In this document: positions 34,443 through 47,015 of the stretch, piece after piece | How the letters are laid out: the number at the start of each line of letters is the position of its first letter | Position numbering within the stretch: the first letter of the stretch is position 1 | From: Pholis gunnellus | Taxonomy: Eukaryota; Chordata; Actinopteri; Perciformes; Pholidae | Direction of reading: 5' to 3' | Assembly (NCBI GenBank): GCA_910591455.2 | Contig: OU342819.1 | Location: forward strand, 4,463,001-4,527,000 | Length of the DNA: 64,000 nucleotides | Notes under the pieces: generated by a model | Told to the model about the DNA's origin: nothing | The model's input: the letters and a program-made list of their open reading frames with translations, nothing else | Database searches by the model: none | Made by a program: the position numbers and the translations under genes

Positions 34443-35340
34443 ATGCTGCGTTCACACCAAACACGTCATTTGCGCTGTGTTACTCGCCGAGGACCATTTG
34501 TGGTCATTCGTGTGAATCGCGCCATTCGCGCCAGACAAAGAGGGGCCGTGGCTTATCGCTCTGGAAGCCGTTACTAATTTCAGCCATTTATTTCTGCCAT
34601 CAACAATGGAAAAAATAAACTCTATTTCTGCTTAGTACTTGTCGTGGAAGTCCCAGATATCTCGGGAAACTAAACGTCGTCTTGTCTGGGTTCATAACAT
34701 AGTCCGGAGGAGCTCCGTGGATTGTATCGAGCAGTATTCACTGTGTCAACAAGCCACACGTCGGCTGATTTACTAAAGCTATATGAACACAAAATAAACA
34801 GATTTTGCTGCAATAAATGGACAAAAGGGATGCCGAAATAACTACGAAATGATGCCGATTTGTAAAAAGTTTTACTTCATGTCTTTTTAGTTCTCTCCGC
34901 AAGATGACAAGCAAACTACTTTTAAAATACTTGTTTTCTCAATGGAGCTCGGATCGGTCGATGCTATTCTTTGCTAACATTGTAGCAGCTCCATCAACGA
35001 TAACAATAACTTCATCTAGGCGTAAATACGGCAGTGTCTTTTTCATTGTTTGTACATATACGCATTTGGTCCGGTCTCTACTAATATGAGGTATAGTAGA
35101 GTACTGGGGGAACACAGACAGCTACAGTATTTTTTTCCTGATTCAACAACATCAGGATGTCAATGATGACAGGAGGAGCATCTCAACGCTGATAGGCTAT
35201 CGCGCCGCAGCGTCATGCAACCTTTTCGCTGAAGTTGAAAAATGTCTACTCTCGCGATTGATGCAAATTTGCATCATTCGCGCTGCGCCATTCACGCCAA
35301 TCCCATCAATCCCACCATCGGCAATTTGTGTTGGACAAAC
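34443..35340. repeat. Probable DNA-transposon remnant (TGCGTTCACACCAAA type)
   Basis: The left end reads ATGCTGCGTTCACACCAAAC followed by several CGCGCCATTCGCGCC-like motifs; the right end repeats TTCGCGCTGCGCCATTCACG. CG-rich ends of this style around an AT-rich core are typical of fish Harbinger-like non-autonomous elements. Clean TIRs and target duplications were not found, so the boundaries are approximate. Confidence 0.45.
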
Positions 35341-37270
35341 ACACATTTTGTCCAGATGATGGCTCTAAAAAAAAGCAGTGGAGCATCATCCATTTTTAGT
35401 TAATCCAGGGAACATGAACACGTATACTAAATTGCATGGCAACCTATTTATGGTTAAAACATTTAACTTAAATGTAAACCTCATGGTGGTGCTAAAAGGG
35501 AAGTCAGAGGATCAGAAAAGTCATCAGGGTTCATCCTCTGGGGACAATGACAGTCTGCACAAACAAATCTTGGCTATCCATCCAATAGTTGTTGAGATAT
35601 TTCAGTCTGAACCAAAGTGGTGGGCTGACCTACCAACACTGCCATAGAGCCACGCCGCTAAACACGCTTAAAAACAAAGGGAGTGATCACTCCAGACCAT
35701 CCTAACATCCCTCCAGAGAGACCAGCAATCGTCAACGCAGATATGGAAGCTCAGACGGGCTCCCTCGCAATATCCAAAACCTTCACTCAGCAGTTATTGT
35801 AGCTGAATGGGGAGCGGGTCCTTCATCCCAAAACACAAAGCAAACGGGGAATAGACCAAAAAGAAATCAAAAGTGAACAAAGAGGGATTGAACGGAGAGC
35901 GGAGAGTGATAGACAGCACTGAGACAGGGCTGTTAGGTTATGTAGACTGAGGGGCTGAGTGGCCGGGAAATTTCTGATCGCTTTAATTCACTACACCCAA
36001 CTTGGCCCTGTCCCCCTCCCCCCCTCTCTGCTTTTATCTAACACTGTGTTTCTGTATTGATTTTTTTTTCTTTATCTTCAAGGCTGGATAAGAGGACAGA
36101 GAACTACGGGAGTGAGAGTGAATGGAGAACTTTCCCGAAGATTGCTGCTATTCTCCCGACTTATTGCCTCCTGTCCTTCATGGTTTCACATGACGTCCCG
36201 GGTGTCAGGATCGCCTTCAAGCCGTAAATGAGGAAGCTGATGATACCGGCGAACTGGGATCCGAAAAGGGGGGAAATTGGCTGAGGTGGAAAGGAATGGC
36301 CGAAAATGAAACGTATTTCTAAAAGTGTGGGGATAATATCGTGTCGGTGTCAATATTTTGTGGCAGCACAAGCAAGAAAAAAGGAGAATATTTGCTCCTG
36401 GTAACTTTTTTGTTGTTGTTTTCAAGAAACTTGTGGTGAAGGTGTTGAGATAATCTCTCCATTGAGAGCAGCATGGCAGAACCAGGGACGCAGATTAAAA
36501 CACCTCCGCGGCTGCTGTTTGTCTTACACATAAAAGCTCCATAATGATGTGTTTGGGGCTTTGTTGACGTGCAAGCTTACATGACAACGAACCTAACGGC
36601 AAAAAAGAAAAAAACTGCAAATTTCAAGGGGGAAAAAAAAAGAGGAAATTATTCCTTCTCACAAACTTGCGTGCTAATTACAACAATGGCTGCTATAAAA
36701 CAGTAGTTAATTACAACCTTAGAGCGAGTATAACATCTGAGGCCGGTACAGGAAACAACTACAATGAATTGCAGTCGCCCCCTTTACATGAAATACACCT
36801 TCCTGATGTGACAGGTTTTTTTAACCAGATTTAATGGAAGCATCTTAGCTGAAAGCGTCACATTTCAAATGAAGAAGGACTTTTCAGGCAATAGATTTTT
36901 TAAAACAAAGAGGAGAACGCCTTGAATGTGCCAGTGGGACGCCGCTTTCTTATCCTGGACACAATTAGACAGCACAAATGTCTCGAATAACAATAGGTAT
37001 TTCCAGATCAAAGTGAAAGGAAGAGGTCTTTTCAGGGCTGACTAACAAAGCAGACTAGCCACAGGTAGCTCTTTGTTTCAACTCGAGCATTAACAGAAAC
37101 AGCATTTCCTATCAACTCTGACAAACATTCTAGTTTGCATTCACTTAATCTGGGAAACAAAATGCTTTTATATTCAAGGTAGAAATCCGCAAACAACGGA
37201 TCCTGTTTTTTGTAAATAAATGCGACTTCTTGCAACACCGCGTGATGGAGATTAAGAACAAGGACTCAAT
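35341..37270. other. Unique upstream flank, no gene seen
   Basis: AT-rich DNA with A-rich runs (36600-36645). No coding exon or named repeat was supported. Confidence 0.6.
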
Positions 37271-37277
37271 TGCTCTG

Positions 37278-37800
37278 TCGAAGTACAATTTTCAGGTACT
37301 TGTACTTTGCTGGAGTAAAAAGTTTAGAAAAGATTTAAAATGATGAAAAGATTTAGTTTAAATGCGTGTAAACTGTACAGAATGTCAGGGACACCGTTCT
37401 CTTTGCCTGCTGATTCACATGATCAAACGCTGTCACAAAAGAAGCCAACAAGTTAAAGATTTTACATTTGACACCAAACAGCATTTAAAAATTCCTTTGA
37501 AATATTTTAAACATTTTTTTTTATATTGAAATATCTTGAAATTCTTAAAAACCTTTGAGAATCCCTTAAATGCTTTATAAATCCCTAAAAATAATTTTAT
37601 TTTATAGCATTACCATTTCCTCTAACTTTCTACTTCTACTTGATAACATTTAAGTGGTAACTGTATTTTTTTCCTTCCTTAACACTCATAGTTACGAGTT
37701 ATTTAGCAGACAAACATTTTAAATATAAGCATAATATCAACTCATAACATAATGTTCCATTGAAACAGATTAAAATGCCCAACTGCATATAAAATGGCGT
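37278..37800 (-). repeat. Teleost AAGTACAAGTACTTG-type repeat, reversed and interrupted copy
   Basis: Fragments CAGGTACTTGTACTTTGCTG with GAGTAAAAAG (37291-37322) and CTAACTTTCTACTTCTACTT (37622-37641) belong to a very common fish repeat in reverse orientation. The stretch between them (about 37485-37610) is a degenerate ATTC/CTTAAA tract like that at 40700-41080. Confidence 0.5.
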
Positions 37801-40190
37801 CACTGCTACTAGTATCTGATCACCTTTGCCACCAGTTGCTCAAACGCAGACTGAAGCAGTAAGAGGAGGCCTGCAGGCCTCTCTGGGGCGTTAGAGCAAC
37901 ATATGTGAGGATGTTTGAGCTTCCTGGTCATTAGCAGACAGACAGCAGACGGAACAACAATTAGGAAACTCATCCTGGAGCACATCAGGTGAAACAGAGT
38001 TTCCTCATAACTTAGACCAGAAGACCAATAACGGCTGGTAACCATGGGATCAATTTTCTCCTGCCACATCATCATCACAGTGGTACGGAAGCCCTGAGAG
38101 GCCAGTGAGGCAAAAAAGTCTGATTGGATATTATTTTCTCCTGTGTTTATGACTTACAAACTGATGAAGAAATGGTGAAACCAGTGACGGGGAAAAGTTT
38201 TGCCTGGATAATTTTTTTTCTTTTTTACCATTAGTGAAAATAAAAAAGTTTTGGAGGGGTTCATTTGTATGTAACAGTGTTTATTATTGTAATGCTCATT
38301 TCAGCCACAAGATATTGAAATGCACCACTGCCCCATGTTGTAAATAAGAAATAAGTATTTCAACAACAATTGAATGATTGTGACAAAAGTACAAAATTGT
38401 CTACGCCAAAGAAAGATCATCCGTTCCGATTTTTTCAACTGTACTTAAGTCATAAACACAGGAAAGAAAACAATAAATCATAAACAGATGTGGACACCAT
38501 GGACGCATTGTAGTTCTGTTTATACTTTATTCTCACTGGCCTCTCAGGGCTCCCGTAGCGTTGGGAGCACAACACTGAAGAGAATGAAACCAGTTGTCTG
38601 TCTACATGATAGTAGTCTTAAAGAATTGTAACTCCCAGACGTGTTCGAGACTTTTTTTTTCCTTTTGTGACAAACATGAATGATGAGGCCGAGCTTACTC
38701 GTGTCCGTGTGAAGCTGCGGATCCTCGTGAAATGTGAAGTTTAAAGCTCTCAAACAAATAAAGGTGTCGTCTCCCGCCCAGTAAAACAGCAAAGTCTCCG
38801 CCACTGTCTACACACAATGAAAAGGAGGCCAGCAAGAAGAAGAAAAAAAACAGAAACTAAAAAGGGCCCGGACTGATTTTTATGTGAATGTTGACTAAGA
38901 ATGGTCTCCATCTGTGTAAACCCACTCAAACAGTGACTTCCTGTGAGTAACAGTCTGAAGCCTGGAGCAAATCACTGATATTTATCATGCAGGATGGCAC
39001 ACATTCCCAGGGTTACAGCTTGCCTGCTGCTGGTCTCCCATTCTGGTTCAGGCCCACTGCAAGAGGCTACATTGATCGGATTTTTTACAGTTGTAGGTAA
39101 GATTGTTTTCTATTTCACTCGTGGTAGCGACGGCAGAGAGCCAGCATTCGTGTTTGGTCACAAATATGTTTGGGTTATTTTGGCACATGGGAGCAGATCC
39201 AACAGGGAAGTAACTGAACTTGAAATGCTCTCGGTGGTTTAATCAGCGACGTTTCGGCCTCTGCTGGTCCTCATCGGACTCACAACTGAAGCAGTATGGA
39301 TGTAATCGTTGGATGTAAATAATTGTAGAAATAAACAGTTCAGGTTCAGGTTATGATTATTTATTATTTATTCCCATAGATAGATTTCGTTCCAGCAGAA
39401 AGACGAGGTATCCCTCGTGATGCACATTTTTACAAACATCCATCATAGCAGATGTTTCGGTGATGCTTTCATCCGTGTTCTTGTAAATAAATATCTTGGC
39501 ATCAAAGCCACTGGAATTAAGATAGACAGTAAACTTGTCATTTGTTGGCATTACTTTGTTTTTTTACTCTGTTAACGCTTTGATACGTTCATGTTCTCTC
39601 TTAAAAGATCAGATTTAGCACATTACCCCTCTAAGTTAAATCAACTAAACACACCGAGTAGTGTGTAGTTTTTGTTTTTTTTGGAGGTTCCATAACCCTC
39701 AGCTGTCACCCCGGCTTCCCACGTATTAATGATGCAATAAAAGGCAGCACGGGGAGGTGCAGGTTACGGATAATTGCAAAGTCATGCTCCGTAGGGCCGG
39801 CACGGTTTATTTGATTAACCTCTAGTGACAGGTCAGATGTTGAGAATATGTTTTTCAGCCAGATGATCACGGGTCATTTATGACCTGCTGCTGAAGGACA
39901 ATCAATAGCTGGATGGACAGACAGCCGGACAGCTGACAAGATCTGTCATCGGGGTTATGTTTGTATTATGTCTGGTCCTGCAGGCGTAGGAACCCGCAAA
40001 CATCCTGATGCTGCCAGGGGCTCGTCAACACTTTTTTGACGGGGCCTGGTGTTTACAGAGAAATGAAAAGGAGAGAAGACTTCGGCCTCAATCAAACCCA
40101 GTAAATGTTTCTGTTTCTACCCACCTCGCACGCTGTGCGAGGCCACAAAAATGGCAGAACGTGCGTCAAATGAGAGAGCGGAGGAGGCAG
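37801..40190. other. Unique upstream flank, no gene seen
   Basis: Contains only short open frames. The one at 38994-39242 starts in a plausible leader-like peptide but has no recognisable domain or splice context, so it is not called. Confidence 0.55.
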
Positions 40191-40196
40191 GATAGG

Positions 40197-40197
<1 letters not shown>

Positions 40198-40231
<34 letters not shown>

Positions 40232-40241
40232 ACACACACAA
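40198..40241. repeat. (GA)n(CA)n compound microsatellite
   Basis: About 15 GA units followed directly by about 6 CA units. Confidence 0.9.
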
Positions 40242-40699
40242 ACGTCATGGGAGGCAAACAGTAAACAGAGTCCAATCTGCTTTACAACAGTTTTTACAGC
40301 ACATCCTAGGCCGAGCCTCGCCGGCTGCCTGCAGACAAACCCTCACTCTCACATCCGACCCGTTCGCGGCGGCCTCGCCAACTCTCCGCTGTCCTCGCCG
40401 GCTGCTGCACTTTGAAACCACCACCCGCCCTGAGCTCCGCGAGGCTGTAAACAAATGCAATTTTGCATTTCCTGTTGTCTAGACACAACCGAGGCCGAGC
40501 TGCAGCAGCGCTCAGTCATCGTCACGTGTAGGAAAAGAAAAGGTTTTGCGAGACCAATGAAATGACAAAGATGTAGTCAAGATGCAGTAGTTACAGCGTT
40601 GACTGTGTGAAATGTCTTGTTTTCATTAAGGCCACTGAAGATGAAGTTAAATGTGGAGGGACATTATAAGACTGATATCGGTCACAACGGAGGAGATTT

Positions 40700-41080
40700 T
40701 ACAAAACACAGTAAAAACCTATTTAAACTTCCTTTAAAATCCTTGAGAAAGCCATAAAAGTCTAAAAAATCCCCCCCGAAAAACAGAAAATTCTTAAGGA
40801 AAGCCTAAATCCTAACAATCAATTACCTTTAAACCTCAAAAAAAGTCTCAAAAAAACCTCAAACATTGTTAAACAAAAACTCTTAAAATACACTAAAACA
40901 TTTAAAAAATACCTTAAAAGCTATTGAAGTCCCTAAAATTCTTAGATTTCCAAACGGATAAACCTTCAATAAACAATTCAAAGAGAAATTATAAACAGAA
41001 AAACTAGGAATCTTAAACATCTTAAAAAAAATAAAACAAAAAAACCCTGAAAAACCTTTAAAGAAACCTCTTAGAAATCA
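40700..41080. repeat. Degenerate A-rich (CTTAAAA)n-like tract
   Basis: About 380 bp made of loosely repeated CCTTAAAA / CTTTAAAAC / CTCAAAAAAA words about 10-14 bp apart, very poor in G. A shorter reverse-related tract lies at 37485-37610. It looks like a decayed minisatellite. Confidence 0.6.
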
Positions 41081-41329
41081 ATTTACTGTACTGATGTAGA
41101 TAAGGAGATGCAGGTGAAAGACCTTAAAAAGCAAACTTGAGTCTAAATCATCCCATCACACACTCACACGAGGTGAATAATGAACTGCACTACATTACAC
41201 TTCACTTAAAATTTCATACATTTCTCCTGCCCCCTTCTTCCTTTCAATATCCAGACAGTGAACGCCTGTGTAATTTGTCCCAGCGCTGCTGAGACAGTCG
41301 GCTCTGTTCTGCTGCGCGGCCAAACGAGA

Positions 41330-41480
41330 CGGAATCAAAGAGCCTTCGGAGAGATGATCATTGATTTAATCACATCGTCGACGGCGGCCACTTCAGGGCC
41401 AAAGTAGCTAATCCATAACCAGCCCAGCAGATTCACGCCAACGCCTGCAATCATAGCTAAATGGGGATCAGGAGGTGTCG
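41330..41480. promoter_or_regulatory. Candidate conserved non-coding element upstream of sall3
   Basis: Unique island with GATCATTGATTTAATCAC, CAGGGCCAAAGTAGCTAATC and CATAGCTAAATGG motifs, directly after the A-rich tract. Inference from texture only. Confidence 0.25.
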
Positions 41481-41666
41481 CGCGGGATATCAGCTTCTAT
41501 CACGCTCAGATGTGTTATGAAGTGTCTCAGCATCGATCAGGGATAACAACTGCATGTCTATCGACCACATAAGACATAACTGCATCGACAAGAGAATTAG
41601 AGGGATAATTGTTCCTCCGTCATCTAACTCTAACATGACCGTCCTCCTCTATCTCTTCCTGAGTGT

Positions 41667-41692
41667 CGGTGTGTGTGTGTGTGTGTGTGTGT
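41667..41692. repeat. (GT)n microsatellite
   Basis: About 12 GT units. Confidence 0.9.
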
Positions 41693-42283
41693 TTTCTCTC
41701 TGTGCTGTCTGTACAAAGACTGACATTAAGACTTTCTTGAGGTTAAAGACTCATCTGTCGTCAGAAAGCACCTCACTTGTATTGAAAACTGAGTAAAGAA
41801 TAACCTTTTCATATATATATGACATATTTAAGACAAATTAGTTGATTTACGTGCAAATTGTATGCATAATAGAAAAATCTTAAAAATGATGTTCCCATGC
41901 AATGAAAGAGCATTGTGAATTATGTTTCCAGGGGAAAGCGTATTTTGTCGTGGATTATGTTTGCTTTTGACGAATCGCAAACACGTTTCAAACGAGTCCC
42001 CCTGAAGTCCAAGTAGGATGGAGGTGTAAGGAACACAGGAGACTGGAGACCAAACATATGACAAACATAACTGATTAGTAGTTCTGTTGCCTAAAGCTGG
42101 CAAAGTAGTTTTGTAGCATTTTTTGTTTGGTTTCAATTCACAACGTTAACGACTGTGATCTGTGATCTGGTGAGAAAATACGTTTCCTCTGAGACGCAAT
42201 TGAGAGTTTAGTTATGAGGGAATGTAAGTTTGTGAAAATAATGTGCCATCAGGATATTTTTTTATTTTATTTGTGTTTAAATG

Positions 42284-42905
42284 TCCACGTAAAAATACAA
42301 TTCATTCAAAATCCTACTCATGTAAAAGTACAGGAGTATTATCAGTTCATCGTTCTTAAAGTATCATAAGTAAAGGTACTGGATCTGCAGAAAGATGGCA
42401 GGTCAGCGATACTGATGCATCGATGTACATGTACTGGCCGAGGTGGAGCTACGTTTAAGTACTTTGTACACAGTTGGGTATTTTAGTCAGGCGGTCACCA
42501 ACCTGAGGGTCAGGCCGCTCCAAAGGGTCACAGGATCAACCCTGGAGGGGTCGTGAGCTGGTTATGAGTGACAAAAGAATCCGGTGATGAATTTGTGTTC
42601 GCTTTTTGATTTTTCTCTGCTCTTTGCTTTTCTTTTCATATATTGAATGAAACCATGTGAGAAGTTTAGAGGTGAACTGCTGCTAACAACTGATAGACAT
42701 CTGAAACATGACAAGGGACCTCCACTACACTGATTTTTGTTTTTATAAGAGTTAGAAGACAAACAGCTTGGTGATTTAAGATTATGTTTGTTTTATGGAA
42801 TTTGTAATTGAAGATATCAGACAAACGTAGGGAAGTAAAATTACAATATTTGCTTCTGGGATGTAGTATAAGTATAAAGGAGAAGTGTGCTCTCCACCAC
42901 TCTGT
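42284..42905 (+). repeat. Teleost AAGTACAAGTACTTG-type repeat, split copy
   Basis: I recognise the blocks ATTCATTCAAAATCCTACTC (42303-42322), GTATTATCAG, AAGTATCATAAGTAAAGGTAC and GGTGGAGCTACGTTTAA, continued after a gap by TTACAATATTTGCTTCTG and TAGTATAAGTATAAAG with CTCCACCACT at the end (42840-42900). The middle (42490-42800), beginning GTCACCAACC with GGGGTCGTGAG, appears to be a second repeat inserted into it. Confidence 0.6.
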
Positions 42906-42924
42906 GTCTTAAAACATAATCAAC

Positions 42925-43035
42925 ATAGAAATCAACACTTGTATTGCTCCCGGAAATCTCATTAACGAGTTAAAGTGCCAAATATCATTGCTGTCATTTG
43001 ATCGAATGAGCTCCGGGTCTTGTTAGTTTCTCGAT
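42925..43035. promoter_or_regulatory. Candidate conserved non-coding element upstream of sall3
   Basis: Short unique island around AATCTCATTAACGAGTTAAA and TTTGATCGAATGAGCTCC, flanked by low-complexity DNA. Low confidence. Confidence 0.22.
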
Positions 43036-43420
43036 GCTTTTTACAAAAGCAAGATCATGAGGAAAGAATGAAAACAAAATGAAAAAAAGAACTTGCTTTT
43101 TATTTTAAATCTGATATCTGGACAGAAAAGACTTCTTTCGTTTCCTCCTCCTGGGTGAAAAATACAGCCCTGGGAAAGCTTTGGGTTATTATTGAATGTC
43201 CACTCTTAAAAAAAAAAGAGTATTTCCAAACAATCCAATGTTGTGCTCTAATAGAAAATCTATGAATGCTTCTCGGGGGCGGAGGACAAAGCTACGGCGG
43301 GGCTGTACATCTGTGAGTTTAGAAACAACGCTTTGTTTGTGAGCCTCAATCACTTGTGCTCATGAAAGCAGACACTTACTTGAAAAACTTTCTTTTTCTT
43401 TCAGGGGAGGGGAGCAGGGA

Positions 43421-43447
43421 GGGGGGGGGGGGGGGGGGGGGGGGGGG
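43421..43447 (+). repeat. 27-bp poly(G) tract
   Basis: Second uninterrupted 27-base G run in the window. Confidence 0.9.
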
Positions 43448-46400
43448 ACGACGACACTCTAAACCTACATCCTGGTATAAATTTGCAAAACGCAATACAG
43501 GCCTGATTGTGTGTGGAGTAGACGCAGGATGCATACAAATAGAATCCCCTCTGAAATGTCCCCTTCCCTGCATGGCTCAGTGGCTAATGTACAATAAATC
43601 AACAAAAGGGGGCTTTAATACGAGCACCGGGCAGCTCCGGGATACTGTTATTTTATCTTTTTTTTACAGTATTTAATTGGAAGTTTTCCCTGAAACGTTA
43701 CACCGCGCTTTCAAATGACTTTGCCCCAAATCTAAGAGGAGATTGATAAGAATTTCTCCCCCTCTCTTTAAGTTTTTTTTTTTTTCTCTCCCTCTCTTAC
43801 CCCTTCGCCTTTCAGGGGGAGAGCAAAGTTTTTTGCCGAAGGGAGACTAAAGTTACAAGTGTGTGGCATTTAGTGCAAGGGAGAATGAAATCGGAGGCTC
43901 GGAGGGACGGATAAGGACAGGCTGGGAAAAAGGGAAGTTGGCAGTGGTGGCGGGTCAACAGCGCGCCTCAGAGCCTTACCCACTGCACCAGGTGTCCACT
44001 TAATTCAAATGATACTATTATTCATAGACAGAGGAAGAGTATTGAAACGGGGCCCCCATCCCCCCACCCCTCCAAATCATTTGCAACTGAATACAGATAT
44101 AATCCTGGAAATATAAGTCTCCATTAAGGCTATCCCATTTAGCAAACAAGGCTCCCATTGTGCAACATGTTGTGTGTATAAATCAGTCTGAGAGAGAGAG
44201 AGAAAAAAGACGAGGGGAGGGAAACATTCAGTCCGAGACGAGATTTGAGAATGTCACTCAGTCACACATGACAATTAAGAGTGTGTTTAACTTTCTGATT
44301 TTATGTGCCGTTTGTCCTCTTCCCTGTCTGGACTTTATTCATTATTTCATCCAAAAAAAAAGGGAGGAGCAGTAAATTAAGAGAGGAGGGAAAGAAATAG
44401 GCCAGAATAATGTTAACATAAGTCATATCTTTTGGAAAATGCAACACTGCTATATATATATATATTATGTGTGTTAAAACATATCCCAAAATATCAGCAC
44501 ATCAGGGGTCGCGAAGAACGGCATCACCCGTACACTGACACCAACAATGACAAACGCGTATTACTTTAAAAAGGCCAAAAATGTTAAACTACATCAAACT
44601 ATCTAGAAAAAAGAAAATGAAAAGACATTATTCTAAATGAAAAAATACAATTAGTTAAAAATGTCCCAAAACCCCCAAATCTCTGACTAAATGTTGAATG
44701 TGCCCCTTAAAATGTTCAATTAATTAGGAAAAGTAAAGTAAAGTTCCAGTAAAGTTTTGAGCCCAAATCAGGTCTTCTTCAGATGCAGATGTATTAAAAG
44801 TTGCACTTTTTGAAATATGTGATAAATTCAAATTAAATCTTAAAAATTCTACAGAGTTGTGAGCCCGAGGAAGAAGACTGTAAATAATATTCTTTACATG
44901 CTGTATATTAAAAGTGTGTGTGTGTCTAATATCGGAATATTGATGGAAATCTTAACAAAACAAAAAAACAATGACTCAAGATCTAAATCTAAATGAAAAT
45001 GCAATTTCATGGTAACCTTGTGATAAATTGGTACATTTGAATAACTAACATTCTCTTTATAGACAATCTTGAGCTTTTGTTCAGTATTTCACTTTAGATA
45101 TGTTTTCCTAAGACCTTAACTTCTCTGGACACTTTATTCAACCTTGCACCTTCACTCCTGCACATGTTAAAGGATTCACCTTCCAGCCAGACACACAGAC
45201 ACACACACACACACACACAATGGTTCCTAGTTGCCTAAAACGGGCAATTAATGTCAGTTCCCAGTAAAAAACTAAAAAAAGGATAAAAACAGCTTCAGGA
45301 CCACAAACCCCTCCTGGCCCTTGTGTTGCTGGGTGCAGTACAGACACCAGGACTTCACCTTCAGTCAGTGGATCAATCTAATCCTTCAGAGGGACGTGTG
45401 ACGGGCCGCTGCAATCACACCAAACAATGGCCACGCAGAGGTCTATTCCTCTCGCACGGGAACTCCGAGGTGAAAGGAGCGGCTGCTTTGTGGAAGCAGA
45501 CAATATCGAGCTCCTGATAACTTTTTCTCTTCTGATTTTCTACGAGCACAGAAAGAAGAGTTTCCCCCGAGGGCCAATTACAGTTCAATCCCCTGCTCGC
45601 TTGTCTAAATATCCAACGGACGGAGCTTATTTTGACAGACACCTCAAATAAACGCACAGGCTGAAAGCTAAAGCAGCGCTCCTCACACAACTTCACTCCA
45701 AGTGTCACTCCAACGCCTCCTTTTTCTAAAAACTTGACGAATTGAAGCTGTTTTTACTTTTCAGCCATTATTGCAGGGACAGAGAGGGGTGACTTAGAAG
45801 TCTTCATCAATGGTTTTTCACCATTGACTTTGTGCAAATTGTCGAATTATAATTTTGAGACTCTCGGAATACCTATAATTTAAGCAACTCTTTCTCCTAC
45901 GAAATAACATTCCCATACAAGTAAACAGCACTACACTGCCTTTTGAGGGAAATGTATATTATATAACGTAACAGTTTGAAATACACGGTTAAGGCTGTAA
46001 ATATAACCAAATTACAACAGAAAATGCTGCAAAACTACACGGTTAGGTTTTGTTAAAAACACCATGGTTTGGTTTAAAATGACTACGCAACAAAACAAAA
46101 CAAAAATTCAACAGAGGTACTTGGTCATGATTAGGCAACTAAAATGTAGTTTTCCAGTTCACACGGGACACTAATAGTCTTCAGAGGACTCATCTGAAAC
46201 TTATTTGTGATACGTCAAAAGCAAACGTAATTCATGACTAAATAGGTTTCCCTCTAAACATGATTCACAACGCAGTTTCGTTGTATCGGGTCCTAGATTT
46301 TAGGAGGCTGAATGTAAAAATGTTTGCGGTCTTGAATCACGTTACAGCGCCAAATCATTGGAAAATATTCTTGTAAGGTGACGACAAACTATGGATGTAC

Positions 46401-46639
46401 AAATATATCCTTTAAATCTGAGGAGCCTCTTTATTTCACCCCCATGTTCGTGTGCGGGACACTTTATTTTGTTTCTCACCCAGTTTGCATCAATCATCGA
46501 AGGATTACCACGAGCTGAATGTGACTTTGAATTTTTAGTGGCCATCTTAAATTGTCACTTTTTTTTTTAATACAAATTAATTAACAATAGATTATACCAT
46601 TTCTCAAGCAAACGCGTAAAAAAATGTCGATATGTTGAC
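43448..46639. other. Unique upstream flank, no gene seen
   Basis: Contains small GA (44190-44204), AT (44450-44465) and AC (45198-45220) runs. A balanced-composition stretch at 45390-45650 could be a regulatory island. No coding exon is supported. Confidence 0.55.
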
Positions 46640-47015
46640 ATTTATTGTTTTTTTAAAACAATCTTTAATGCGATGAATAAACATCGACTTGCTGAAACGG
46701 TTAATCATCGATTTGTTGAGAAATTTGATAATCGATTAGTCATTTCAGTCTTGTTTTAAAACAAAACATGTCAAACATTTTCTGGTTCCAGCGGTGGAAG
46801 TGTGAGGATTTGCTGCTCTTCTCTGGTATCAGAGTAAACTGAATGTCTTTTCCTTTTGGACTGTTCGGTCAGACAAAACCAGCAATTTGAAGATGACTTT
46901 TAGGCCTTTGGTAAAGTTTGATAGGCAAATCTACACTTGACACTCTTTAAAAAGAGAGTTCGCCTTTTATAAATAAAGGTTTTAATTAGCCGATCAATCG
47001 ATCGCTTCAGTTCAG
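46640..47015. repeat. Teleost ATCGATTAAT-type interspersed repeat, copy C
   Basis: Contains GATAATCGATTAGTCATTTC, a TTCTGGTTCCAGCGGTGGAA block, AGAGTAAACTGAATGTCTTT, TTCGGTCAGACAAAACCAGC and CCGATCAATCGATCGCTTCA. Internal landmarks match copies A and B in reverse order, so it is a third dispersed copy. Confidence 0.7.

Noticed and set aside
38994..39242. Open frame with a leader-like hydrophobic start
   Set aside because: No family match, no splice signals or polyadenylation context; length is expected by chance.
40198..40241. Tandem repeats considered as a CRISPR-like array
   Set aside because: These are dinucleotide microsatellites in a vertebrate genome; no spaced direct repeats exist anywhere in the window.
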